DNA of 64,000 bases, from contig JBIQIY010000010.1 of the NCBI GenBank assembly GCA_044507775.1, positions 1-64,000 of the forward strand, given 5' to 3'. Of this stretch, positions 35,017 to 44,059 are shown in pieces. The position numbers and the translations under genes were made by a program. This DNA is from Chryseosolibacter sp044507775. GTDB taxonomy: Bacteria; Bacteroidota; Bacteroidia; Cytophagales; Cyclobacteriaceae. Positions within the stretch are counted from its first letter, which is position 1; each line of letters begins with the position of its first letter. The notes beneath the pieces were generated by a model. It saw only the letters and a list, made by a program, of their open reading frames with translations, did not search any database and was not told the DNA's origin.

Positions 35017-37971
35017 CTACAGTTCGAACTCAATCGTCTCCCCTACGCCGAACGACTTATCGTTGCTCTTTGAGTCGTTCTCTCCGGACGGCTGCTCATT
35101 CGGCAGTTCGTTGCTGACTATTTTTTCCTCCCCTTCACTTTCGTTTTTTTGCTGGCTGCTTTTTGCTTTTTCGGGGCTTTGACCGAAGAGGCTTTGCTGT
35201 TCCGGCTGGACTTTTCTTTTTGGCGCGGGCCTTGGCGGGAGCTGATGCTTTGGCTTTTCCGGCGGGGCGAAGAGGACCGCTTGACCGTTTTCTTCGACTT
35301 CCGGCTCGGGAGTTTGCTTTGGGAAGTCCGACTCGATTTTTTTTTTTGGCGACTGAGAACCCGTTTCCGGTTCAGTCACCTCTTCATCGTCATTCTCATC
35401 GACGGGTTCTTCATACCCTGGCTCGTCGTCTTGCTCCAGGGTAACTCGCGTTACCTTGAATTCCGACAACCGGTTGCCGAGGGCCTTCCACCCCTTCACG
35501 TCTACCAGTTCTTCGAGGTTTACAGTGCTGGATTTCCGCGCCTTGTCCTTTCCTTTCACCACCTCCAGTTCGATCTCCGGAGACTCCGACGTGGTCACAG
35601 CCACAAGTCGCGACCCAATGGCCTCTGAAATAAAGACAAACTCCTTATCTGCCGTGCTTGTTTCGATGTTGAAACGCTTCACCATGTAGTGCTTGCTGTC
35701 ACCATCGACATAAACGGCGGCGATGGTCCGTTCGGGACGGAATTTCTCGACGTGCAGGACGCGGTCGGGTTCGTAGCGGTTCGTCAGCTCGTAGCTTGTG
35801 ATCTTATACGATCCATTGCGCATGAAGGAAATGATCTTGTCGTCACCATCGAACTTGCCGAGGTATTTTCCTCGCTGATCGCGGTTCAGTCTCCCCGCAT
35901 CCGCATCGTACCACAGGTCGAGCTTGCTCAGGGTTGATGTACCTGCCTTCACAAAATCAACTTTGCGAATCGGATATTTCGTAATGGTTATTCCCCGCGC
36001 CGCGCGACCCTTGATCTCAACATCGGCGAAATCAAACTGGAATATCTTTTTGCGCGCCGTACTGGCGGGCGATAATTTCACTTCAACTACTTCCGCTTCT
36101 CCGTTGGGATTGCCCGTGACATAGTATATCCTGGAGTTCTTGTCCCCCTGGGTGAGATCATATTCGCGGTCGCGAATGACACCCGGAAGATTAAATCGCT
36201 TGGCAAATCCTTTCCCGGTCTTGGCATCGGAATAGATGACGTTGTAAACCATCCGGTCGTCACCTTTCTTCCATATACCGATGTAGAGAATATCTTTGCC
36301 CATAAAGGCTTTTTCCTGAATGCGCGAGACGAGCGCCTTTCCGTCTTTGCGAATGACAATGACGTCGTCAAGTTCGGAGCAATCGCAGATGTATTCGTCG
36401 CGCTTCAGCGCATAACCGGCAAACCCGTCTGCGCGGTTCACGTAGAGTTTCTGGTTGTTTGCGATCACCTCCACCGCTGTCACAGACTGGAAGCTCTTTA
36501 CTTCAGTTTTGCGCTCGCGTCCTTTTCCGTATTTGTCGAGCAGGTTCTGGTAGTAGGATATCGCATAGTCAGTGAGGTGCCGAAGGTTGTGCTGCGTTTC
36601 TTTCAGCTGTTTTTCCAGGTCGCGGAGCAACTCATCCGCTTTGAAGCCGTCGTACTTTGAAATGCGCTTGATCCTGATCTCGGTCAGCCTGACGATATCT
36701 TCAGTCGTGATCTCGCGGTAGAATTTCTTCTTGTGTGGCTTCAGCCCTTTGTCGATGATACTGATCACTTCCTCCCACGTTTCAGCTACTTCGATGTTGC
36801 GATATATCCGGTTCTCGATGAAGATCCGCTCAAGGGACGAGAAGAGGATCTTTTCCATCAATTCACTTTTGAGGATCTCGAGTTCCCGCTTGAGCAACTT
36901 GACGGTGAGCTCTGTGTTGTATTTGAGTATCTGGTTCACCGCCAGGAACTGCGGCTTGTCCTCTACAATGACACACGCGTTGGGCGAAATACTGATCTGA
37001 CAATCCGTGAATGCATACAGCGCCTCCATTGCGATTTCAGGCGATTGGCCTGACTGCAGGTGAATGAGGATCTCGACATCCTTGGCGGTATTGTCCACAA
37101 CCTGTTTGACTTTGATCTGCCCTTTTTCACTCGCTTTTACGATGGACTCCATCAAAGAAGTCGTGGTTGTAGAATACGGTATCTCCTTGATTACCAGCGT
37201 TTTCTTGTCTGCTATCTCAATCTTTGCGCGAACCTTGATCTTTCCGCCTCGCAAACCCTGGTTGTACTCCGTGAAATCGGCGATACCACCGGTGGGGAAG
37301 TCGGGAAATATCTTCGGATTCTTGCCTTTGAGAACATCGATACTCGCCTTGATCAGCTCTCCGAAATTGTGTGGTAGTATTTTGGTGGATAATCCGACGG
37401 CGATACCTTCAACGCCTTGTGCGAGAAGGAGCGGGAACTTGACGGGCAGCGTGACGGGTTCTTTCTTGCGTCCGTCATATGACAATTGCCACTCGGTGGT
37501 TTGGGGATTATAGACTACTTCGAGCGCAAATTTGGAAAGGCGTGCCTCTATGTATCGCGGCGCAGCGGCACTGTCCCCTGTACGTATATCCCCCCAGTTG
37601 CCCTGCGTCTCGATGAGAAGGTCTTTCTGCCCGATGTTTACGATAGCCTCTCCTATCGCGGCATCGCCATGAGGATGGTACTGCATCGTATTACCGATGA
37701 CATTCGCGACCTTGTTAAAACGCCCGTCGTCCATCTCCTTCAAGGAGTGCATGATCCTGCGCTGGACGGGCTTCAAGCCGTCTTCAATGCGAGGTACAGC
37801 ACGTTCCAGGATTACGTACGAGGCGTAATCGAGGAACCAGTTTTGATACAGACCATCAAGCGCGATGGAGTGAACTTCGCCACCCTGACCATTCCCCCCC
37901 GTCTTGGCCGCCCCGGTGAGCGTGGCTTTGCCTGATCCGGGATGGGGGGCGTCTTTTTTCTTCTTGCTCAT
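35017..37971 (-). CDS. parC: DNA topoisomerase IV subunit A (ParC type)
   Basis: A 984-residue type IIA topoisomerase breakage/reunion subunit. The catalytic tyrosine is in AAPRYIEARLS near residue 122; the N-terminal DYASYVILERAVPRIEDGLK and HPHGDAAIGEAIV blocks are intact. A beta-propeller C-terminal domain follows (about 500-830). The last 130 residues are a disordered Glu/Pro/Lys-rich tail (for example SQSPKKKIESDFP), which makes the protein longer than usual for ParC. It pairs with parE 62 bases upstream in one operon and decatenates daughter chromosomes. Bacteroidota proteins of this type are often annotated simply as gyrase/topoisomerase IV subunit A. Confidence 0.92.
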   Translation of the reverse strand: MSKKKKDAPHPGSGKATLTGAAKTGGNGQGGEVHSIALDGLYQNWFLDYASYVILERAVPRIEDGLKPVQRRIMHSLKEMDDGRFNKVANVIGNTMQYHPHGDAAIGEAIVNIGQKDLLIETQGNWGDIRTGDSAAAPRYIEARLSKFALEVVYNPQTTEWQLSYDGRKKEPVTLPVKFPLLLAQGVEGIAVGLSTKILPHNFGELIKASIDVLKGKNPKIFPDFPTGGIADFTEYNQGLRGGKIKVRAKIEIADKKTLVIKEIPYSTTTTSLMESIVKASEKGQIKVKQVVDNTAKDVEILIHLQSGQSPEIAMEALYAFTDCQISISPNACVIVEDKPQFLAVNQILKYNTELTVKLLKRELEILKSELMEKILFSSLERIFIENRIYRNIEVAETWEEVISIIDKGLKPHKKKFYREITTEDIVRLTEIRIKRISKYDGFKADELLRDLEKQLKETQHNLRHLTDYAISYYQNLLDKYGKGRERKTEVKSFQSVTAVEVIANNQKLYVNRADGFAGYALKRDEYICDCSELDDVIVIRKDGKALVSRIQEKAFMGKDILYIGIWKKGDDRMVYNVIYSDAKTGKGFAKRFNLPGVIRDREYDLTQGDKNSRIYYVTGNPNGEAEVVEVKLSPASTARKKIFQFDFADVEIKGRAARGITITKYPIRKVDFVKAGTSTLSKLDLWYDADAGRLNRDQRGKYLGKFDGDDKIISFMRNGSYKITSYELTNRYEPDRVLHVEKFRPERTIAAVYVDGDSKHYMVKRFNIETSTADKEFVFISEAIGSRLVAVTTSESPEIELEVVKGKDKARKSSTVNLEELVDVKGWKALGNRLSEFKVTRVTLEQDDEPGYEEPVDENDDEEVTEPETGSQSPKKKIESDFPKQTPEPEVEENGQAVLFAPPEKPKHQLPPRPAPKRKVQPEQQSLFGQSPEKAKSSQQKNESEGEEKIVSNELPNEQPSGENDSKSNDKSFGVGETIEFEL

Positions 37972-38033
37972 ATTATTTAAACTGAACGTGCGACGGAAAC
38001 AGGAATGAGTTCCGCGCCGGGTTCAAACTATAT

Positions 38034-39935
38034 TTATTGTTCCTGTTCTTCCAATACAATCTTCTCCTCTTGATCCTTTTCGACCTTGTCCAACTCGATG
38101 CGGAGGTTGTCGATGATAAACTCCTGTCGCGTGGGCGTGTTTTTACCCATATAGAACTCGAGGACCTTTTGAAGATTGCTGTCGTGCAACAATACAGGCT
38201 GGAGTCGGATGTTGTCGCCGATGAATTCACCGAATTCGTCCGGTGAAATTTCACCGAGTCCCTTGAAACGGGTAATTTCTACCTTGCCGCCGATCGTGTC
38301 GATGGCTGCGCGTTTTTCTTCCTCGCTGTAGCAGTAGATAGTCTGCTTCTTATTTCGGACGCGGAACAACGGTGTTTCGAGAATGAAAACGTGCCCCGCC
38401 TTGACGAGGTCCGGAAAAAACTGCAGGAAGAATGTCATCAGCAGCAGGCGGATGTGCATGCCGTCCACATCTGCATCCGTGGCGATGATCACCTTGTTAT
38501 ACCGGAGGCCTTCCAGTCCGTCCTCTATATTCAGCGCGTGCTGCAGGAGGTTGAACTCTTCGTTTTCGTAAACAACTTTCTTTGTCAGTCCGAAACAGTT
38601 CAATGGCTTACCACGGAGACTGAATACGGCCTGCGTGCTAACGTCTCTGGATTTTGTGATCGATCCGCTTGCGGAATCACCTTCGGTAATAAAGATCATT
38701 GACTCGACACCCTTTTCGTCTTTGTCGTCAAAGTGGAAACGGCAATCGCGCAGTTTCTTATTGTGAAGGTTTGCCTTTTTCGCTCTTTCATTTGCAAGTT
38801 TCTTGATCCCCGCGATCTCTTTTCGTTCGCGTTCGGATTGCAGAATGCGCTTCAGCAGGGCATCCGCTGCCGCGGGATTTCGGTGCAGGTAGATCTCCAG
38901 CTCCCGGGCGACGAAGTCACCGACATAGTTCCGGACACTAGGACCATCGGGTGCCATATTAATGGAGCCGAGTTTCGTTTTCGTCTGCGACTCAAACACA
39001 GGCTCCTGAACGCGCACGGCAACGGCAGCAATAATGCTTGCTCGAATATCCGCCGCGTCGTAATCCTTTTTGAAGAAGTCGCGTGCCCCTTTTACAACAC
39101 CTTCGCGAAAAGCAGCGAGGTGCGTGCCACCCTGCGTGGTGTTCTGACCGTTGACAAATGAATAATATTCTTCTCCGTATTGGCTGCCGTGCGTGATCGC
39201 AACCTCGATGTCATTGCCTTTCAAATGAATGATGGGATAACGGAGATCTTCGGCGCTGCTCTTTTGTTTCAACAGATCGAGCAGGCCGTCTTTGGAATAG
39301 AACTTTTTTCCGTTGTAGTTAATGGTTAACCCGGCGTTCAGGAAGGCGTAGTTCCACATGAGATCATCCAGGTACTCGGGAATGAAGTGGTAGTGCTTGA
39401 ACATCGTCTCGTCGGGCGCGAACTCTACCAACGTCCCGTTTTTCTCCGACGTCTTACCCGGTTTTGGGTCGCTTGTGAGAATTCCCTTCTTGAATTCGGC
39501 AAGTTTCGTCTGTCCGTCGCGGAATGCCTGTACTTTAAAATAGTTCGACAGGGCATTCACGGCTTTGGTACCAACGCCATTCAGTCCTACGGATTTTTGG
39601 AAGGCACCGCTGTCGTACTTGGCGCCGGTGTTGATCTTGGATACGACGTCCACGACTTTCCCCAAGGGAATTCCACGTCCATAGTCCCGCACGGATACCC
39701 GCGATTCGCTGATGGTAACGTCGATGACCTTTCCGAAGCCCATCATGTGCTCATCAATACAGTTATCGACGACTTCCTTCACCAGCACATAAATACCATC
39801 ATCTTTTGAAGAGCCGTCGCCCAACTTGCCGATGTACATACCCGGCCGCAACCGGATGTGCTCGCGCCAGTCAAGTGACCGAATGCTCGCTTCATTATAT
39901 TCAAACACCGAGGGTGATTTTTCAGATTTTGCCAT
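38034..39935 (-). CDS. parE: DNA topoisomerase IV subunit B (ParE type)
   Basis: A 633-residue ATPase subunit. The GHKL ATP site is LVKEVVDNCIDEHMMGFG with DYGRGIPLGK; the TOPRIM metal motif is FITEGDSASGSI and DADVDGMHIRLL. It lies directly before parC. It hydrolyses ATP to drive strand passage by the A subunit. Confidence 0.94.
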   Translation of the reverse strand: MAKSEKSPSVFEYNEASIRSLDWREHIRLRPGMYIGKLGDGSSKDDGIYVLVKEVVDNCIDEHMMGFGKVIDVTISESRVSVRDYGRGIPLGKVVDVVSKINTGAKYDSGAFQKSVGLNGVGTKAVNALSNYFKVQAFRDGQTKLAEFKKGILTSDPKPGKTSEKNGTLVEFAPDETMFKHYHFIPEYLDDLMWNYAFLNAGLTINYNGKKFYSKDGLLDLLKQKSSAEDLRYPIIHLKGNDIEVAITHGSQYGEEYYSFVNGQNTTQGGTHLAAFREGVVKGARDFFKKDYDAADIRASIIAAVAVRVQEPVFESQTKTKLGSINMAPDGPSVRNYVGDFVARELEIYLHRNPAAADALLKRILQSERERKEIAGIKKLANERAKKANLHNKKLRDCRFHFDDKDEKGVESMIFITEGDSASGSITKSRDVSTQAVFSLRGKPLNCFGLTKKVVYENEEFNLLQHALNIEDGLEGLRYNKVIIATDADVDGMHIRLLLMTFFLQFFPDLVKAGHVFILETPLFRVRNKKQTIYCYSEEEKRAAIDTIGGKVEITRFKGLGEISPDEFGEFIGDNIRLQPVLLHDSNLQKVLEFYMGKNTPTRQEFIIDNLRIELDKVEKDQEEKIVLEEQEQ

Positions 39936-40127
39936 ACATTTTCACGGATTGACAGACCAGGACAACAGATAAAAAAATCAACTCGTACAGTCTAAAAAAT
40001 GCCGAATTCGCCGAAATAAAACGATTTTTAAAACCAATCGCATCATTTCAGGCTGAGACGGATTTACAATTCTTCATAAACTGATCGGGTATAACATCGT
40101 GTTAGTCAAGCATTAAGAGCAGGCAGC

Positions 40128-40562
40128 TCAAACTGCTTGTTTAACGAAAATTCTTTGAAAGATCCGGTAGACAGGCCAGCTCGCCGCCCAAACGATGAGT
40201 AGGATCAGACTGCCGGTAATGAGCGGGGCCACGCGGCTGTGGTCAAAACTCTCGTGGCTGTTGTAGACGTTCAGGGCGTGCAGGGCGATGATTGCGTAAA
40301 TGTTGACGGTGATGATGAACCCGTGGAACCAGGAGCGTACGCTCTCCCCTTCCGGAAACAGCCACTTGAACAGATACACGAGCGAGTTGATGGCTACGAT
40401 AAACAAGACGAGGATGTAGAAAAGCAACTCCCTTCCAATTAACACCTGTTCATGCTCCTGGACAACAACGACTTCCGGCAAACTGGCGTAGACGTAGAGC
40501 AGGTTTCCCAGCAACACAACAACGGAAAAGAACCACACTGCCTTGAACAACTTAAGCGTCAT
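40128..40562 (-). CDS. Four-helix membrane protein of unknown function
   Basis: A 144-residue protein with about four hydrophobic helices (residues 8-26, 46-68, 81-101, 114-136) and short loops. I do not recognise a family. It is divergent from the sterol-desaturase-family gene with 41 bases between the two starts, so they may share a control region. Confidence 0.65.
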   Translation of the reverse strand: MTLKLFKAVWFFSVVVLLGNLLYVYASLPEVVVVQEHEQVLIGRELLFYILVLFIVAINSLVYLFKWLFPEGESVRSWFHGFIITVNIYAIIALHALNVYNSHESFDHSRVAPLITGSLILLIVWAASWPVYRIFQRIFVKQAV

Positions 40563-40572
40563 GTAATTTTGT

Positions 40573-40580
40573 TAGATTTG
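40573..40580 (+). promoter_or_regulatory. Candidate -7 element for the sterol-desaturase gene
   Basis: TAGATTTG fits TAnnTTTG and lies 23 bases before the ATG. No convincing -33 element is at the right spacing, so it is weakly supported. Confidence 0.3.
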
Positions 40581-40603
40581 GGTGCAAATAAACAGAAAAC
40601 ATC

Positions 40604-42364
40604 GTGAACATTAACCCGATCGTTCTCTCCATTCCGGTTTTTTTCGTCCTTATTGGAGTTGAATTGCTGGTTGAACGGTTCACTCACCAGAAGCTTTATC
40701 GCCTTCCCGACGCGATCTCCAACATCAGCTGCGGTATAACGTCGCAACTTTCCGGATTGTTCCTCAAGGTTTTGGGTGTCGGCGTTTATCAATTACTGGC
40801 GGAAAGATTTGCGATTTTCTCCCTGGACAACACAACGTGGTGGTATTGGGTGTCCCTGGTCCTCCTCGTGGACTTCGCCTACTACTGGGCCCATCGGATG
40901 AGTCACGAAGTAAACCTGTTCTGGGGAGGTCATGTTGTGCACCACCAGAGCGAAGAGTACAACCTTTCCGTCGCGCTTCGGCAGAGTTCACTCCAGGTGG
41001 TGTGGACATTTGCTTTCAACCTTCCGATTGCCTTTCTGGGTTTCCACACACTTGATTTTGTGTATGTCGCCGCGTTGAACACGTTGTATCAATTTTGGAT
41101 TCACACGGAGACGATTAACCGGTTGCCCCGCTGGATTGAATTCATCTTTAACACGCCGTCACATCATCGCGTTCATCATGGGCGGAATCCGAAATACATC
41201 GACCGGAATCACGCGGGCTCCCTGATCATATGGGATCGTATGTTCGGAACTTTTCAGGCCGAAGAAGAGAAACCGACCTACGGGATTACGAAACCGCTCA
41301 ACAGTTGGAACGCAGTGTGGGCCAACATGAGTCATTACGCCTCGATGGGCGAAGACCTCAAGCGCATTCCGCGTTGGGGAGATCGCATCAAATACCTCTT
41401 TATGAAACCCGGATGGCTGCCCGACTACCTCGGTGGCTACCGACCTGCACCTGAGGTGGATGGAACTTTCCACAGGAAGTACGACACGCCGTCACCCCTT
41501 TCACTTCAGTTCTACGTGTTGTTTCAGTATGTTCTCTGCCTGGCGGGGACCGCGCTTTTCCTGTTTAATGAAGGAAAGTTTTCGCTTGGTGAGAAAGGAT
41601 TGATCACAGCGCTGATCACGATTACCGTTGTTAATTGCGGGGTGTTGTTCGAAGGTAGAAAATGGGTGAGATGGGCGGAGTGGATACGGATTATCAGTTA
41701 TCCGGTGATGCTCGGCGCTGCGGTATATGTTTTCGATTTACCGGGGTGGTGTTACGGGTTGGCTGGGGGGTATTTGGTGGTTTCGGTGTGGTGGTTTGGG
41801 GGGTTACCCCCTGAATCTGCTGGCGCAGATTCGGTCCCCCTTGAAAAGGGGGATACCTCATCCTTTTCAACTTTCATCGCAGCTTCTGATTCACTTCTTT
41901 CCACATCTTCTGATTCAAATTCTATCAAAGCTTCTGATTCACCACCCACCGCAGCTACTGATTCACCTTCTGTGGCATCTTCTTCCAGGAAGGGATGGTG
42001 GATTGGTATTGTTCTTCTCCTGATGATTTCGTGTGGGAAGCCGCTGCCTACGTTGGAGGGGGTTGACCGCGAGCGGTGGGCCAACGACAAGAATGCGTGC
42101 GGCGACACGCGCGGAGAAATGCGCGCTGCAATCGACCGCGAGAAAGATAAGCTACTCGCGCTGGATCAGATGCAGATCGTTTCGCTACTCGGCAAACCGG
42201 ATCGCAACGAGCTAACGGAACGCAACCAAAAGCTATTCTACTACTTTATCGAGTCTTCTCCGGACTGTGGCGATGCAACAGACACGCTGGCGGAACGACT
42301 GGCAATTCGTTTTAACGCGGTGGGATTAGCGAAGGAAGTCGCTATTGTACGCGGGGAGTTTTGA
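40604..42364 (+). CDS. Sterol desaturase/fatty-acid hydroxylase family protein running into a lipoprotein
   Basis: Residues 1-398 form a membrane di-iron hydroxylase of the sterol desaturase family, with the histidine boxes WAHRMSHE, HVVHHQSEEYN and HRVHHGRNPKYIDRNH. Such enzymes hydroxylate or cleave lipids (AGMO-like members act on ether lipids). Residues 399-460 are a Ser/Asp-rich linker translated from repeat DNA. Residues 461-586 look like a separate lipoprotein: a basic N-region, a hydrophobic stretch and a lipobox ending at Cys477 (LLLMISCGK), then a small domain with IVSLLGKPDRNELTERNQK, similar in layout to BamE-like lipoproteins. An in-frame GTG at 41972 could start it independently. 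Whether one or two proteins are made is open. Confidence 0.75.
   Translation: MNINPIVLSIPVFFVLIGVELLVERFTHQKLYRLPDAISNISCGITSQLSGLFLKVLGVGVYQLLAERFAIFSLDNTTWWYWVSLVLLVDFAYYWAHRMSHEVNLFWGGHVVHHQSEEYNLSVALRQSSLQVVWTFAFNLPIAFLGFHTLDFVYVAALNTLYQFWIHTETINRLPRWIEFIFNTPSHHRVHHGRNPKYIDRNHAGSLIIWDRMFGTFQAEEEKPTYGITKPLNSWNAVWANMSHYASMGEDLKRIPRWGDRIKYLFMKPGWLPDYLGGYRPAPEVDGTFHRKYDTPSPLSLQFYVLFQYVLCLAGTALFLFNEGKFSLGEKGLITALITITVVNCGVLFEGRKWVRWAEWIRIISYPVMLGAAVYVFDLPGWCYGLAGGYLVVSVWWFGGLPPESAGADSVPLEKGDTSSFSTFIAASDSLLSTSSDSNSIKASDSPPTAATDSPSVASSSRKGWWIGIVLLLMISCGKPLPTLEGVDRERWANDKNACGDTRGEMRAAIDREKDKLLALDQMQIVSLLGKPDRNELTERNQKLFYYFIESSPDCGDATDTLAERLAIRFNAVGLAKEVAIVRGEF
41801..41990. repeat. Hairpin and TCTGATTCA repeats inside the sterol-desaturase ORF
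   Basis: The region holds GAATCTGC/GCAGATTC and CCCCCTT/AAGGGGG hairpins, then several imperfect TTCTGATTCA units. All three features keep the reading frame open, producing the Ser/Asp-rich linker. This looks like an intergenic repeat that now joins two ORFs. Confidence 0.65.
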
Positions 42365-42365
42365 G

Positions 42366-42433
42366 TCTAAGTTGTGAGTCGTTGCCCGCGGAGAGTTCTG
42401 AGTTGTAAGTTATAAGTTGTAAGTTATAAGTTA
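42366..42433. repeat. Heptamer array (AAGTTGT/AAGTTAT type)
   Basis: Degenerate units of TAAGTTG, TAAGTTA and GAGTTGT begin right at the stop codon of the sterol-desaturase ORF. It is the forward partner of the array at 42523-42590. Confidence 0.7.
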
Positions 42434-42435
42434 GT

Positions 42436-42501
42436 GTCTACTGTATTTACGAGCGAGGGACAGGGGGCATGCTTGGGATTGCAAAATGGTTCATACAGTA
42501 C
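42436..42501 (-). pseudogene. 22-codon remnant of a 3-hydroxyacyl-CoA dehydrogenase gene
   Basis: Read on the minus strand, 22 codons give a peptide of which 15 match the segment of the intact gene at 42664-42729 in order (shared blocks include NPK, APCP and LVN). The copy lies downstream of the gene, between two heptamer arrays. It is a duplicated and mutated fragment of the 3' part of that gene or of a close paralog. Confidence 0.75.
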
Positions 42502-42522
42502 TTCCCACGTGAGTTTTAATTC

Positions 42523-42590
42523 AAAAGTTGTAAGTTCTAAGTCATAAGTGCGTACTGCTTACAACTTACAACTTACAACTTAAAACTTAG
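42523..42590. repeat. Self-complementary heptamer array overlapping the 3-hydroxyacyl-CoA dehydrogenase stop
   Basis: A forward half (AAGTTGTAAGTTCTAAGTC) is followed by a reverse half made of ACAACTT units, giving a hairpin. The reverse half includes the stop codon of the dehydrogenase gene. Confidence 0.7.
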
Positions 42591-43461
42591 AAGCCGTAAG
42601 GTCTTTGCTGCCGGGTGTGTAAACATAAAAGCCGGTTCCAGTTTTGACGCCGAGGTGGTTTGCCTGCACCATGTTGACGAGCAAGGGACACGGGGCATAC
42701 TTCGGATTGCCAAATCCTTCGTGAAGTACTCGCAGGATTGATAGGCAGACGTCGAGCCCGATGAAGTCCGCCAGTTGTAAAGGTCCCATGGGATGCGCCA
42801 TTCCCAGTTTCATTACCGTATCGATCTCTTCTACGCCGGCCACGCGTTCGTACAATGTGTAGATCGCTTCATTGATCATCGGCATCAGAATACGGTTTGC
42901 AACAAATCCGGGGTAGTCGTTCACTTCAACCGGGACCTTCCCCAGCGTCTTTGAAAGTTCCATCACCTTTTGAGTCACATCGTCCGAAGTGTTGTATCCT
43001 CGGATGACTTCCACGAGTTTCATGATCGGAACGGGATTCATGAAGTGCATGCCGATAACTTTGTCAGGCCTCTTCGTTACCGCGGCGATTTTTGTAATGG
43101 ATATCGAAGAAGTGTTGGATGCAAGGATCGCATTCGCCGGGGCAGCGTCGTCGAGTTCCCGGAATATCTTCAGCTTCAGTTCTGTATTTTCAGTTGCCGC
43201 CTCAACGACGAGCTCGGTGTCCCTGACACCGGACGCCACATCGGTAGCTGTGATGATATTGGCAAGGGCTGATTTACTGACCGCCTCTGTGATGGTTCCT
43301 TTCGACACCTGGCGTTCGAGATTTTTCTCGATCGTGGCGAGCGCCTTCTTCAGGGCCTGCGGCGATACGTCGATAAGCGAAACTTTGAATCCTTGCTGAG
43401 CAAAAACGTGAGCAATGCCGTTGCCCATCGTTCCGGATCCGACTACAGCAACCGTGGTCAT
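42580..43461 (-). CDS. hbd: 3-hydroxyacyl-CoA (3-hydroxybutyryl-CoA) dehydrogenase
   Basis: A 293-residue NAD-dependent enzyme with the Rossmann motif GSGTMGNGIAHVFAQQG (residues 8-24), the catalytic His in GMHFMNPVPIMKLVE, and the C-terminal domain with YPGFVANRILMPMINEAIY. It oxidises 3-hydroxyacyl-CoA in beta-oxidation or butyrate-type metabolism. Standalone 3HCDH proteins of this length are typical of Hbd/PaaH. Its stop codon sits in a repeat array. Its start overlaps the end of mscL by four bases. Confidence 0.9.
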   Translation of the reverse strand: MTTVAVVGSGTMGNGIAHVFAQQGFKVSLIDVSPQALKKALATIEKNLERQVSKGTITEAVSKSALANIITATDVASGVRDTELVVEAATENTELKLKIFRELDDAAPANAILASNTSSISITKIAAVTKRPDKVIGMHFMNPVPIMKLVEVIRGYNTSDDVTQKVMELSKTLGKVPVEVNDYPGFVANRILMPMINEAIYTLYERVAGVEEIDTVMKLGMAHPMGPLQLADFIGLDVCLSILRVLHEGFGNPKYAPCPLLVNMVQANHLGVKTGTGFYVYTPGSKDLTASKF

Positions 43462-43829
43462 GCCGACCTGGTTTTCAGAAGATCGCGAATTTCTGTGAGC
43501 AGCTTAACATCGGGCGGCACCTCGGCGATAACCGGCGGCTTGGCTTCTTCCTTCTTTTTGAGTCTGTTGATCGCTTGTACCATCAGGAAGACTGCAACGG
43601 CGATGAAGAAAAAATCCAGCACGGTACCCGCGAATGATCCGATCTTGATACCGGGTCCGATCTCCATATTGCGCCAATTGCCACCGGGCATAAGTGGATT
43701 CAGCAACGGCATGATGAGATCGTTAACAACTGAGTTAACGATTTTTCCAAAGGCGGCGCCGATGATCACGGCAACAGCGAGGTCGATGACGTTACCTCGC
43801 ATGGCGAATTCCTTAAATTCTTTGAGCAT
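43458..43829 (-). CDS. mscL: Large-conductance mechanosensitive channel MscL
   Basis: A 123-residue channel with two membrane helices (about 14-40 and 67-90). MLKEFKEFAMRGNVIDLAVAV at the start and GAAFGKIVNSVVNDLIMPLL are diagnostic of the first helix and gate. It opens on hypo-osmotic shock to release solutes. The end overlaps the start of the downstream dehydrogenase gene by four bases, an odd pairing that may only reflect compaction. Confidence 0.95.
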   Translation of the reverse strand: MLKEFKEFAMRGNVIDLAVAVIIGAAFGKIVNSVVNDLIMPLLNPLMPGGNWRNMEIGPGIKIGSFAGTVLDFFFIAVAVFLMVQAINRLKKKEEAKPPVIAEVPPDVKLLTEIRDLLKTRSA

Positions 43830-43846
43830 CTCGTTTGGTGATTAAA

Positions 43847-44056
43847 AGGTATAAAGGGTATAAGGGTATAAGGATATAGGGGTATGAGTACAAGGTACAA
43901 AAAGTCAGTTGTACTTTTAGCGTCGTCTTTTCCCATCCTTTATCCCTCATCTCCCCTCTACCCCCTATCCCCTTATATCCCTTATATCCCTATATCCCTA
44001 TATCCCTATATCCCTATCCCCTTATATCCTTATATCCCAATACCCAATATCCCTAT
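43847..44056. repeat. Paired TATATCCC/GGGTATAA arrays
   Basis: Units of AGGGTATA (43847-43888) face units of TATATCCC and TATCCCC (43941-44056), so the two arms are complementary. The right arm begins directly after the stop of the DUF3108 gene. A plus-strand frame through it encodes only YIPIP-type low complexity and is not a gene. Confidence 0.8.
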
Positions 44057-44059
44057 CCC

